Positions 17,723 to 25,644 of a stretch of DNA of 64,000 bases are shown here, in pieces. The DNA is taken from NCBI RefSeq assembly GCF_001294335.1, contig NZ_LGKG01000068.1:124001-188000 (forward strand). Direction: 5' to 3'. Below the pieces are notes generated by a model. That model did no database searches, had not been told where the DNA came from, and worked only from the letters and a program-made list of their open reading frames with translations. This DNA is from Streptomyces chattanoogensis. GTDB taxonomy: Bacteria > Actinomycetota > Actinomycetes > Streptomycetales > Streptomycetaceae. Positions within the stretch are counted from its first letter, which is position 1. Every line of letters begins with the position of its first letter. The position numbers and the translations under genes are program-made.

Positions 17723-18727
17723 ATGACGGCAGAGCGGCTCATCGACGTGGACGGCGTCGAGAAGGTGTTCACGGTGCGGCGCAAGGCGGGCCGGCTGCGG
17801 CGCGTACGGCACGAGGTGCGGGCCGTGGACGGCATCACCTTCCAGGTGCCGCGCGGCGAAATGGTCGCCTACATCGGGCCGAACGGCGCCGGGAAGTCCA
17901 CCACCGTCAAGATGCTGACGGGCATTCTGGTGCCCAGCGGCGGCCGGCTGCGGATCGCCGGCATCGACCCGGCCCGCGAACGGACCCGGCTGGCCCGCCG
18001 GATCGGGGTGGTCTTCGGCCAGCGCACGACCCTGTGGTGGGACCTGCCGCTGAAGGACTCCTACGAGCTGGTCCGCCGGATGTACCGGGTCCCCGATGCC
18101 GTCTACCGCGCCCACTTCGCCCGCTGCGCCGAACTGCTCGACCTCGGCCCGCTGCTGGACGTCCCGGTACGGCAGCTGTCCCTCGGCCAGCGGATGCGCG
18201 GCGATATCGCGGCGGCGCTGCTGCACGACCCCGAGATCCTCTATCTCGACGAGCCCACCATCGGCCTCGACGTCATCAGCAAGGCGAAGGTCCGGGAATT
18301 CCTGCGCGAGGTGAACGCCGAGCGCGGCACCACCGTCCTGCTGACCACCCACGATCTGACCGACATCGAGCAGCTGTGCCGCCGCGTGATGGTCATCGAC
18401 CACGGCCGTCTCGTCTACGACGGCGGGCTGGACGGTCTGCGGGCGGCCGGCGACGGTGAGCGGACGCTGGTGGTGGACCTGGAGCGGGAACTGCCGCCGA
18501 TCGAGGGTGTGCCCGGGGCCCGTACGGTCAAGGTGGAGGGGCCCCGGCAGTGGCTGGCCTTCCCGGCCGGCCGGAGCGCGGCGCCGCTGGTCGCGGCCAT
18601 CGCCGAACGCTATCCGCTGGTGGATCTGTCGGTGCGGGAGCCGGACATCGAGGAAGTGATCGCGAAGCTGTACGCGGGCGACGGCGGCCGTCCCGATCGC
18701 ACCGCCACGGCCGCGGACACCCCGTAA
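17723..18727 (+). CDS. ABC exporter ATP-binding protein
   Basis: A 334-residue ATPase. Walker A is GPNGAGKST (residues 52-60), the Q-loop region has GVVFGQRTTLWWDLP, the signature is LSLGQRMR and Walker B is ILYLDEPTIGLD, followed by the H-loop TTHD. The WWDLP and LGQRMR variants are characteristic of ATPases paired with DUF990-type permeases. The C-terminal about 90 residues form an accessory domain. It is the last gene of the exporter operon, 9 bp before the DUF1707 gene, which may be co-transcribed. Confidence 0.93.
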   Translation: MTAERLIDVDGVEKVFTVRRKAGRLRRVRHEVRAVDGITFQVPRGEMVAYIGPNGAGKSTTVKMLTGILVPSGGRLRIAGIDPARERTRLARRIGVVFGQRTTLWWDLPLKDSYELVRRMYRVPDAVYRAHFARCAELLDLGPLLDVPVRQLSLGQRMRGDIAAALLHDPEILYLDEPTIGLDVISKAKVREFLREVNAERGTTVLLTTHDLTDIEQLCRRVMVIDHGRLVYDGGLDGLRAAGDGERTLVVDLERELPPIEGVPGARTVKVEGPRQWLAFPAGRSAAPLVAAIAERYPLVDLSVREPDIEEVIAKLYAGDGGRPDRTATAADTP

Positions 18728-18736
18728 TCTGTTCAT

Positions 18737-19420
18737 ATGACCGACGGACGCCCCGAGTTGCCCGAGCTGCGTGCTGCCGACGCCGACCGCGAGCGGGTGG
18801 CCGACATCCTGCGGGACGCCCTTGCCGAGGGCCGGCTCGAGATGACGGAGTTCGAGGAGCGGCTGGACGCGGCCTACCAGGCGCGTACGTACGGGGAGTT
18901 GGCGCCGCTGACCGCCGATCTGCCGGTGACGCCGCCGAGTTCGGCCGCCGGGCGGCCGAACTCGGCGGGGATGCCGGACGGCTGGGCCGGGCGGATCGGC
19001 GGCACCCCCACCTCGCGGGGCGCGTTCGCGATGTGGAGCGGGTTCCGGCGCAAGGGCCGGTGGACCGCGCCGCGGCGGTTCACCGGGGTCACCTTCCAGG
19101 GCGGCGGCAAGATCGACCTGCGCGAGGCGGACTTCGAGACACCCGAGATCACCATCCGCTGTATCGCCGTGCAGGGCGGCATAGAGGTCGTGGTGCCGCC
19201 CGGCGTCCAGGTGCGGGTCAAGGGGTTTGCCCTGATGGGCCGCTTCAGGCGCGCGGAGGACGGCACCGGCGACCCGGGCGCCCCGGTGGTGAACATCACC
19301 GGCTTCGTCTTCCAGGGCGGCGTGGACACCCAGCGCAAGGCCACCAAGGCCGAGCGGCAGCGGCTCAAGGAGGCGCGGCGCGAGGCGCTCGGGGAGCGGC
19401 CGCGCAAGGAGCTCGGCTGA
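18737..19420 (+). CDS. DUF1707 domain protein with LiaF-like C-terminal domain
   Basis: A 227-residue protein. The N-terminal about 55 residues are a DUF1707 domain (LRAADADRERVADILRDALAEGRLEMTEFEERLDAAY split over that span), a putative DNA- or membrane-associated helical module. The C-terminal part (GGGKIDLREADFE, VVPPGVQVRVKGF) resembles the cell-envelope stress sensor LiaF/DUF2154 beta-domain. No TM is evident. It follows the ABC exporter by 9 bp, which may hint at envelope-stress control. Exact role unknown. Confidence 0.85.
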   Translation: MTDGRPELPELRAADADRERVADILRDALAEGRLEMTEFEERLDAAYQARTYGELAPLTADLPVTPPSSAAGRPNSAGMPDGWAGRIGGTPTSRGAFAMWSGFRRKGRWTAPRRFTGVTFQGGGKIDLREADFETPEITIRCIAVQGGIEVVVPPGVQVRVKGFALMGRFRRAEDGTGDPGAPVVNITGFVFQGGVDTQRKATKAERQRLKEARREALGERPRKELG

Positions 19421-19431
19421 CGGCCCCGGTC

Positions 19432-20742
19432 TCAGAGCTGGGCCGGCGCCGACCGCTTGAGATGGTCCAGGTTCAGCGCATAGGCCATTGCCCGGTAGCC
19501 CTCGTCGCTCGGGTGCAGATGGTCACCGGAGTCGTAGACGGGCCGCAGCCGCTCCGGCGCCGCCGGGTCCCGCAGCGTCCTGTCCCAGTCCACGACCTCG
19601 TCGTAGACCGAACCGGACCGGATGATGCGGTTGACCTGTTCGCGTACCTGGTTCATCCGGGTGGAGTAGCCGCGGTGCCCGCCGAACGGCGTCAGCGTGG
19701 AGCCGGTGACCCGCAGCCCGCGGGCGTGCGCCTCGCGCACGAGCGACCGCATCCCCGCGACGATCTTCTGCGGGTCCCACTGCCGCGGCGATTTGAACAG
19801 GTCGTTCAGCCCTATTTCGACCACGACCGCCTTCACCCCGGTGCGCGAGAGCGCGTCCCGGTCCAGCCGGGAGATCACACTGGGCCCGTTGTTCGGCGAG
19901 AAACGGCTGCCGTTGACGAGCAGGCGGTTGCCGCTGATGCCCTGGTTGAGGACGCCGTAACGGGGCGCGCCGGGCTCGTCCCGCAGCCGCTCGGCCAGGA
20001 AGTCCGTCCAGCGGTGGTTGGCGCCCGCCGTCGAGGTGATCCCGTCCGTGATGGAGTCCCCTATGGCCACGACCGTGCCCTGGGCCTCGGTGCTCCACAC
20101 GTCCAGCCCGGTCAGATAGCGCCAGTAGGGGCTCTGCTCCGTGTAGGCGGCGCCGGTGGCGTCCTCCGTCCGGTCGCCGCGCGCCAGGTAGGAGGTCTGG
20201 CGGGCGTACGGGTGGTAGGTGGCCGGGCCCGCGGGGGAGGGGGAGTACGTGGTGACCAGGAGATCGGCGTTGGCGGGGATCTTGAGCCGTACAGGGTCGC
20301 TGGTGACCGCGCCGCCGGCCGGGATGGCCACCGCGGGCTTGCCGCCGAAGGTCAGCCGCCGCATGGTGCCGGCCGCGGCCGTCGGGTTGCTGGGGGCGCT
20401 GGCCACCGCCAGCGAGGCGTGGCTGACGGACAGCGGGCGGGTGCCGTAGAGGTTGGAGAGCTGGATCCGGGCTCCGGCGCCGCCGACGCTGGTGTGCACG
20501 ACATTGCGTATGGACATCCCGGCATAGCCGTCCAGGGTGCCGGGCTCGGCGGCCGCGGCGGCCGCCGACCAGGTGCCCACCCACTGTCCGGAGACCGCCG
20601 GCGCCGCCGGATTGCGCGGCTTGTGCGGGCCACCGGCCAGGCCGTCGTGGCCGCCGCCGAAGCCCACGAAGATGGCGGTCGAGATCAGCACCACCACGGC
20701 CGCCAGACCGGCGAGCAGGGCGTAACCCACACTTTTGTTCAT
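19432..20742 (-). CDS. Secreted SGNH/GDSL-family hydrolase
   Basis: A 436-residue exported esterase/lipase-like protein. One N-terminal hydrophobic segment (about residues 6-28) acts as signal or anchor. Block I is AIGDSITDG with nucleophile S230; the glycine and asparagine blocks are GISGNR and GLNDL; block V is DHLHPSDEGY with the catalytic Asp and His. The roughly 180-residue N-terminal beta-domain before the GDS block is typical of the large actinobacterial secreted SGNH proteins acting on acylated polysaccharide. Convergent with the DUF1707 gene. Confidence 0.9.
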   Translation of the reverse strand: MNKSVGYALLAGLAAVVVLISTAIFVGFGGGHDGLAGGPHKPRNPAAPAVSGQWVGTWSAAAAAAEPGTLDGYAGMSIRNVVHTSVGGAGARIQLSNLYGTRPLSVSHASLAVASAPSNPTAAAGTMRRLTFGGKPAVAIPAGGAVTSDPVRLKIPANADLLVTTYSPSPAGPATYHPYARQTSYLARGDRTEDATGAAYTEQSPYWRYLTGLDVWSTEAQGTVVAIGDSITDGITSTAGANHRWTDFLAERLRDEPGAPRYGVLNQGISGNRLLVNGSRFSPNNGPSVISRLDRDALSRTGVKAVVVEIGLNDLFKSPRQWDPQKIVAGMRSLVREAHARGLRVTGSTLTPFGGHRGYSTRMNQVREQVNRIIRSGSVYDEVVDWDRTLRDPAAPERLRPVYDSGDHLHPSDEGYRAMAYALNLDHLKRSAPAQL

Positions 20743-21015
20743 GCGGGAGAGGTCTCCTGAGGCTGGCGGAGCGCGGCGCTCCGGGTGGGCAAGGGCAGCG
20801 AGTGACCAGCGGCACCATTGCGGTCCGATCGTTTCTGCATGATCCCACGGACCTCCGGGGCGCCGCCCGGCGCCCTGGCGATGGCCGCTGCCGGCCCCTC
20901 ATGACGTGGACGCGGGGAACTCGTGGTTCGTTCCGCGAGTAGGTCACAGTGGGACATACGGCGGAGTAACCGACGGCGAACGGACGGCGGGGGAACGGTG
21001 GGAACGGTGGAGCGC

Positions 21016-22368
21016 ATGGAACGCACGAAGGCGGACACGGCGAACACGGCGGACGGTCCGCCGGAGCCGGGCACGGCGCCGGCGCCGGCCGGGCGGGTCC
21101 CCCTGGGCGGCTTCGGCGACAGCCCCGCCGACGAGGAGAAGCGACGCGGCGTACGGCGGATGAAAACGCTGGCCACCGGCCTGCTGCTGGCCGTGGCGCT
21201 GATCTACGCCCTGGCGAAATGGGCGCAGTCCTCAGGGGCGGGCGGCTGGACCGGCTTCGTCGCGGCGGCGGCCGAGGCCGGCATGGTCGGTGCGCTGGCC
21301 GACTGGTTCGCGGTCACCGCCCTGTTCAAGCGGCCGATGGGCCTGCCGATCCCGCACACCGCCATCATCCCCACCAAAAAGGACCAACTGGGTCAGAGCC
21401 TGGGTGATTTCGTCGGCGAGAACTTCCTCTCCGGCGAGGTCGTACGGCGCCGCCTGCGCTCCGTGGGCATCGGCGGACGGCTCGGCCGCTGGCTCACCGA
21501 GCCCGATAACGCCGACCGGGTGACCAGCGAGCTGTCCACCGCGCTGCGCGGCGCGCTGACCGTCCTGCGCGACTCCGACGTCCAGGCCGTCGTCGGCGAG
21601 GCGATCACCCGGCGCGCCGACGCCCAGGAGATCGCCCCCGGCATCGGCACCATGCTGGAGAAGGTCGTCGCCGAGGGCGGCCACACCCGGGTGGTGGACC
21701 TGATCTGCGCCCGCGCCCACGACTGGCTGGTCGAGCACGGCGACTCCGTCATGGAGGCGGTCTCCGGCGGCGCCCCCGGATGGACCCCCCGCTTCGTCGA
21801 CCGCAAGGTCGGCGACCGGGTCTACAAGGAGCTGCTCCGCTTCGTCACCGAGATGCGCGATATGCCCGGCCATCCGGCCCGCGGCGCCGTCGACCGCTTC
21901 CTGACCGACTTCGCCACCGACCTCCAGACCGATCCGGAGACCCGCGCCAAGATCGAACGCCTCAAGTCCGAGGTGCTCGGCCGCGGCGAGGTCCAGGACC
22001 TGATCGCCTCCGCCTGGGGCGCGGTCCGCGCCATGATCGTGGCCGCCGCCGAGGACGAGCGCAGCCAGCTGCGGCTGCGGGTACGGGCGTCGCTGCTGTC
22101 CCTGGGCCGCCGGATGGCCTCCGAAGAACGGCTCCAGGGCAAGGTCGACGGCTGGCTGGAGGGCGCGGCCGTCTATGTGGTGACCACCTATCAGAGCGAG
22201 ATCACCTCCCTGATCACCGACACGGTCGCCGGCTGGGACGCGGCGCACACGTCCCGGAAGATCGAGGCCCACATCGGCCGTGACCTGCAGTTCATCCGCA
22301 TCAACGGCACGGTGGTGGGGGCGTTGGCAGGCCTGGCCATTTACGTGGTGTCCCAGGCGTTCGGGTGA
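21016..22368 (+). CDS. DUF445 family membrane protein
   Basis: A 450-residue protein with a Pro/Ala-rich N-terminus, one TM at about residues 55-75 (TGLLLAVALIYAL), then the DUF445 signature GALADWFAVTALFKRPMGLPIPHTA, a long helical region, and a C-terminal TM (VVGALAGLAIYVVS). The function of the family is unknown. ATG 21016 is one of several close starts; GTG 21007 and GTG 20998 are in frame. The mosaic repeat begins about 12 bp after its stop. Confidence 0.85.
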   Translation: MERTKADTANTADGPPEPGTAPAPAGRVPLGGFGDSPADEEKRRGVRRMKTLATGLLLAVALIYALAKWAQSSGAGGWTGFVAAAAEAGMVGALADWFAVTALFKRPMGLPIPHTAIIPTKKDQLGQSLGDFVGENFLSGEVVRRRLRSVGIGGRLGRWLTEPDNADRVTSELSTALRGALTVLRDSDVQAVVGEAITRRADAQEIAPGIGTMLEKVVAEGGHTRVVDLICARAHDWLVEHGDSVMEAVSGGAPGWTPRFVDRKVGDRVYKELLRFVTEMRDMPGHPARGAVDRFLTDFATDLQTDPETRAKIERLKSEVLGRGEVQDLIASAWGAVRAMIVAAAEDERSQLRLRVRASLLSLGRRMASEERLQGKVDGWLEGAAVYVVTTYQSEITSLITDTVAGWDAAHTSRKIEAHIGRDLQFIRINGTVVGALAGLAIYVVSQAFG

Positions 22369-22380
22369 GCGCGATCCGCC

Positions 22381-22507
22381 CACTGCGCGTACATACGGGC
22401 TCACCTCCACCCCCACCGGTCTTCCCCACCCTCAACGGGGAGGTGCCGGGCTGTAGCGGCGGAGCCGTGTAAGCCCGGCGCCGCTGCCGAACAGCCCCGC
22501 GCAGCGG
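22381..22507 (+). repeat. Mosaic repeat, module Y copy 1
   Basis: The 89-bp core 22419-22507 differs from the copy at 37682-37771 by about three changes. It starts CACTGCGCGT, includes CCCTCAACGGGG and an 8-bp stem GCCGGGCT/AGCCCGGC, and ends CCCCGCGCAGCGG. No coding capacity is recognised. Confidence 0.92.
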
Positions 22508-22745
22508 GCGGGCCCGCCGCAGGCGCAACGGCGAGAAGACACCACGGCGGGACGGCCGACAACGTACGGCCCAGGCAAAGCGCAGCGGAGGGGCCGCAGG
22601 CGCACCAGAGAAACCCCCACGCCGGGAAAGCCGACAACGTACGGCCAAAGCCAAGCGCAGAGGATAGGCTCTGCAGACGTGCGAAATCACTCGAACGGCG
22701 GGAAAGCCGACAACGTACGGCCCAGGCCCAGCGCAGCGAACAGGT
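22508..22745 (+). repeat. Mosaic repeat, module X in three tandem diverged copies
   Basis: The marker GCCGACAACGTACGGCC occurs at 22555, 22630 (as far as GTACGGCCA) and 22706, a 75-76 bp period. Each unit ends in an AGCGCAG-like sequence. The third unit overlaps the first codons of the DUF3311 gene. An inverted single copy lies at 37462-37541. Confidence 0.9.
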
Positions 22746-22921
22746 GGTGGCTGCTGCTCCCCTACGTGCTGTTCCTCGCGGCGCTGCCGCTCGTGAACCG
22801 GGTCACGCCGACCGTCCTCGGGCTGCCGTTCCTGTTCTTCTGGATGCTGGTGGCGACGCTGGCCACCCCGCTGTCGGTGTGGCTGGCCCGGCGCGGTGAC
22901 CGCAAGCGGGGCAGGGCATGA
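22679..22921 (+). CDS. DUF3311 small membrane protein
   Basis: An 80-residue, two-TM protein (LLLPYVLFLAALPLVNR; FLFFWMLVATLATPL) with the DUF3311 pattern. Family members are encoded just before sodium:solute symporters and are thought to assist them. Its stop overlaps the symporter start (ATGA). The only usable start is GTG 22679; the first about 22 codons (RNHSNGGKADNVRPRP) lie in module X of the repeat, so the N-terminus is repeat-derived. Confidence 0.85.
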   Translation: MRNHSNGGKADNVRPRPSAANRWWLLLPYVLFLAALPLVNRVTPTVLGLPFLFFWMLVATLATPLSVWLARRGDRKRGRA

Positions 22922-24438
22922 ACGTCGCCACCGCCCTCTTCGGGGCCTTCATGGTGCTCACCGTTGCCCTCGGGCTGCTTGCCGTGCGCGGCCGGGTAGC
23001 GGGCGGCGGTCTTGCGGAGTGGTCGGTGGGCGGGCGCAGCCTCGGCACCGTCTTCATCTGGGTGCTGATGGCCGGCGAGAGCTATACGAGCTTCAGCTAC
23101 CTCGGCGCGGCCGGCTGGGGCTACAACTTCGGCGCCCCGGTCCTCTACGTCGTGGCCTATATGTCCTGCGGCTATGCGCTCGGCTACGTCGTCGGCCCGA
23201 TGCTGTGGGCCTACGCCCGCCGGCACGGCCTGGTCGGCATCACCGACATCGTCGCGCACCGCTACGGCCGGCCGTGGCTCGGCGCCGCCGTCGCCGTCCT
23301 CGCCACCGTCTGCCTGCTGCCGTACATCCAGCTGCAGATCACCGGCATGGGCGTCGTCGTCTCCACCATCTCCTACGGGGCCATCAGCCTCGACTGGGCC
23401 TATTTCCTGGCGTTCGCGGTCACCACCGCCTTCGTCGTCATCAGCGGCCTGCGCGGCAGCGCCTGGGTGTCCGTGCTGAAGGACATCCTGGTCATCGCCA
23501 CGCTCGGCTTCCTCGCGGTCTATGTCCCGCTGCACTACTTCGGCGGCTACGGCCCCTTGCTGCACCGCATCGTCGCCGAGAAACCGCAGTGGCTGACCTT
23601 CCCCGGACACGCGTCCGGCGGCCTGGGCGGCAGCTGGTTCATCACCACCACCCTCATCAACTCCCTCACCGTGGTGATCTTCCCGACGACCGTCGCCGGC
23701 TACCTCGGCGCCCGCAACGCCGATGCGCTGCGCCGTAATGCGATGTACCTGCCCTTCTACAACGTGCTGCTGTACGTACCGATGCTGCTGGGTCTGGCCG
23801 CGCTGTTCGTGGTGCCGGGGCTGGTCGGCGCGGACTCCAACCTGGCGCTGTTCAAGCTGGTCGTGGACTCCCTCCCGGCCTGGGCCGTGGGGCTGACCGG
23901 GGTGGCCGCGGCGCTCTCCTCCATCGTGCCGATGGCCGTGTTCATGCTGGTCATCGGCACGATGTGGGGGAGGAGCGTACTGGGCGCGATCCCCCGGCTG
24001 GCGCACCGTCAGAAACTTTCGTCCCAGGTGGTCGTGGTGGCCGCCGGAGCGCTCGCCCTGCTGCTCACCTACACCGTCCCCAACACCCTCGTCCGGCTGT
24101 CCCTGATTTCGTACGAGGGCATGGCGCAGCTCGTACCGATGCTGCTGCTGGGGCTGGTGTGGCGGCGGCTGACGGTGCACGCCGCGGTGAGCGGCCTGGT
24201 GGCGGGCTTCACGCTGGTCTGTGTGCTGGTGTTCAGCGGGCACGACCCGCTGTGGGGGATGAACGCGGGGCTCGTCGCTCTCGCCGTGAACGTGGCGGTG
24301 GCGCTGGCGGTCACCTGGCGGGGGCCGCGGGAGCGGGACGGGCGGCCGGATGCCGAAGTGCTGGCGCTGGACGACGGGTTCCCCCGGGATGCTGCGTCTG
24401 CCAGGGGCGAGGACCGGCCGGTCAGGGCGTCGTCGTGA
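22918..24438 (+). CDS. Sodium:solute symporter family protein
   Basis: A 506-residue SSS-family permease with about 13 hydrophobic segments and the hallmark stretches EWSVGGRSLG, GESYTSFSYLGAAGWG, GLRGSAWVSVLKD and AALSSIVPMA. Paired with the overlapping DUF3311 gene, as in many actinobacteria. The substrate (organic acid, amino acid or other) cannot be told. It ends 17 bp beyond the stop of the convergent lipoprotein gene, so the 3' ends overlap. Confidence 0.9.
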   Translation: MNVATALFGAFMVLTVALGLLAVRGRVAGGGLAEWSVGGRSLGTVFIWVLMAGESYTSFSYLGAAGWGYNFGAPVLYVVAYMSCGYALGYVVGPMLWAYARRHGLVGITDIVAHRYGRPWLGAAVAVLATVCLLPYIQLQITGMGVVVSTISYGAISLDWAYFLAFAVTTAFVVISGLRGSAWVSVLKDILVIATLGFLAVYVPLHYFGGYGPLLHRIVAEKPQWLTFPGHASGGLGGSWFITTTLINSLTVVIFPTTVAGYLGARNADALRRNAMYLPFYNVLLYVPMLLGLAALFVVPGLVGADSNLALFKLVVDSLPAWAVGLTGVAAALSSIVPMAVFMLVIGTMWGRSVLGAIPRLAHRQKLSSQVVVVAAGALALLLTYTVPNTLVRLSLISYEGMAQLVPMLLLGLVWRRLTVHAAVSGLVAGFTLVCVLVFSGHDPLWGMNAGLVALAVNVAVALAVTWRGPRERDGRPDAEVLALDDGFPRDAASARGEDRPVRASS

Positions 24439-25396
24439 TCTTCTTGCCGTCCTGGGAGACCGCGAACCACAGGCCCATCTTGCCCTGGCCGTTGATGTCA
24501 CCGGGCTGCTTGTCGCCCTTGAACCAGTAGACCGGCCAGCAGTCGACGGCCAGCTGACGGGTGCCGTCGGGGCGGGTGACGGTGGAGATCAGCTTGGGGG
24601 CGATACCGGCGAGCTTGGAGCGGTCGGCGGGCTTGGCGGGCTTCCAGGTGTCCAGGCACGCGTCGTTGCAGCCGAACTTCATCGGCCAGGCGCTGTCCTT
24701 GTTGAAGCGGTAGAGAGTCATGCCCTTGCCGTTGACCAGGATCTTGCCGAGCTCGGGGTGGTTGAACACCGCGACGTCGCCGGTCTGCTGGGCGGCGGCC
24801 TTCTTGCCGTCGGCGGCCAGCGCGTTCCAGGTGCCGCCGACGCCCTGGCCCGTGGTGTCGCCAGGCTTCTTGTCCTTGATGTAGCGGTAGGCGGGCCAGC
24901 CGCCGATGGTGAGCTGCTTGGTGCCGTCCGCACGGAGGACCGAGCCCAGCGCGCTCTTGTCGATCCCGGAGGGTGCCTCGGCGCCGTCGGCGGGGACCGG
25001 CGGCCAGGTGGTGGCGCAGGAGCCGGAGCAGTTGGACTTGGGCGGCTCGGCGGTGTCCTTGTCGAAGCGGTAGAGGGTCATGCCCTTGGAGTCGGTGACG
25101 ACGGGACCGAGCTCGGGGGACGCCCACAGCGCGAGCTTGCCCGCGCTCGGCCACTTCTTCGCCTCCTTCCCCGCCCCGCTGTCGTCGCCGCCTGCCTGCC
25201 CGCCGTAGCCGTCGTCGCCCTGACCGGAGCCGGAGGAGCCGTAGCCGTAGTTGCTGGTGCCCTGGCCCGCGGGCTGGACGGTGTCGGTGGTGGGGGTGCC
25301 GGCGCTCTGGTTGCCGCTGCTGCCGCAGGCGGCGGTGAGCGCCAGGGTGGCGAGTGCGGTGGCGGCGAGTCCGGCGCGGCGTCGGGTGGTGGTCAT
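24422..25396 (-). CDS. Repeat lipoprotein (PF03640-type, SCO0930-like)
   Basis: A 324-residue lipoprotein: basic start TTTRRRAGL, hydrophobic segment, lipobox TAAC with C24. A Gly/Ser/Tyr-rich linker follows, then tandem copies of the secreted repeat (KGMTLYRFDKD, KGMTLYRFNKD) with cysteine pairs such as NCSGSCATTW and GCNDACLDTW, and a GGWPAYRY/DCWPVYWF strand after each. The function of the repeat is unknown. It lies downstream of the NuoF-like and cytochrome-like genes on the same strand, after a 250-bp gap that may hold its own promoter. Confidence 0.87.
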   Translation of the reverse strand: MTTTRRRAGLAATALATLALTAACGSSGNQSAGTPTTDTVQPAGQGTSNYGYGSSGSGQGDDGYGGQAGGDDSGAGKEAKKWPSAGKLALWASPELGPVVTDSKGMTLYRFDKDTAEPPKSNCSGSCATTWPPVPADGAEAPSGIDKSALGSVLRADGTKQLTIGGWPAYRYIKDKKPGDTTGQGVGGTWNALAADGKKAAAQQTGDVAVFNHPELGKILVNGKGMTLYRFNKDSAWPMKFGCNDACLDTWKPAKPADRSKLAGIAPKLISTVTRPDGTRQLAVDCWPVYWFKGDKQPGDINGQGKMGLWFAVSQDGKKITTTP

Positions 25397-25644
25397 GGTC
25401 CGTCCTCCGTGGGTCGGTGGGGTGGGTCGGATGCGTGGCTCGGATGCTTGGGTCTGCCGGTGGTCCTGCTCGGTTCCTCGGCCCCTCGGGCCTGTCGGCT
25501 GCTGTCGTGGACGGGTTCGGTTGCTGTGGTGAAGGGGTTCGTGGGTGGGATACGCGGCCCGGGGGGAGCCGCGTTCAACGGGCGGGAGAATTTCTCTCCG
25601 GTGACAAAGTCCTTGCCGGGAGCGCGGGTTGACGTCGCCGGAGG

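Noticed and set aside
22508..22745. Tandem 75-76 bp repeats considered as a CRISPR array
   Set aside because: Units are degenerate along their whole length rather than constant repeats with unique spacers, and no cas genes are present.
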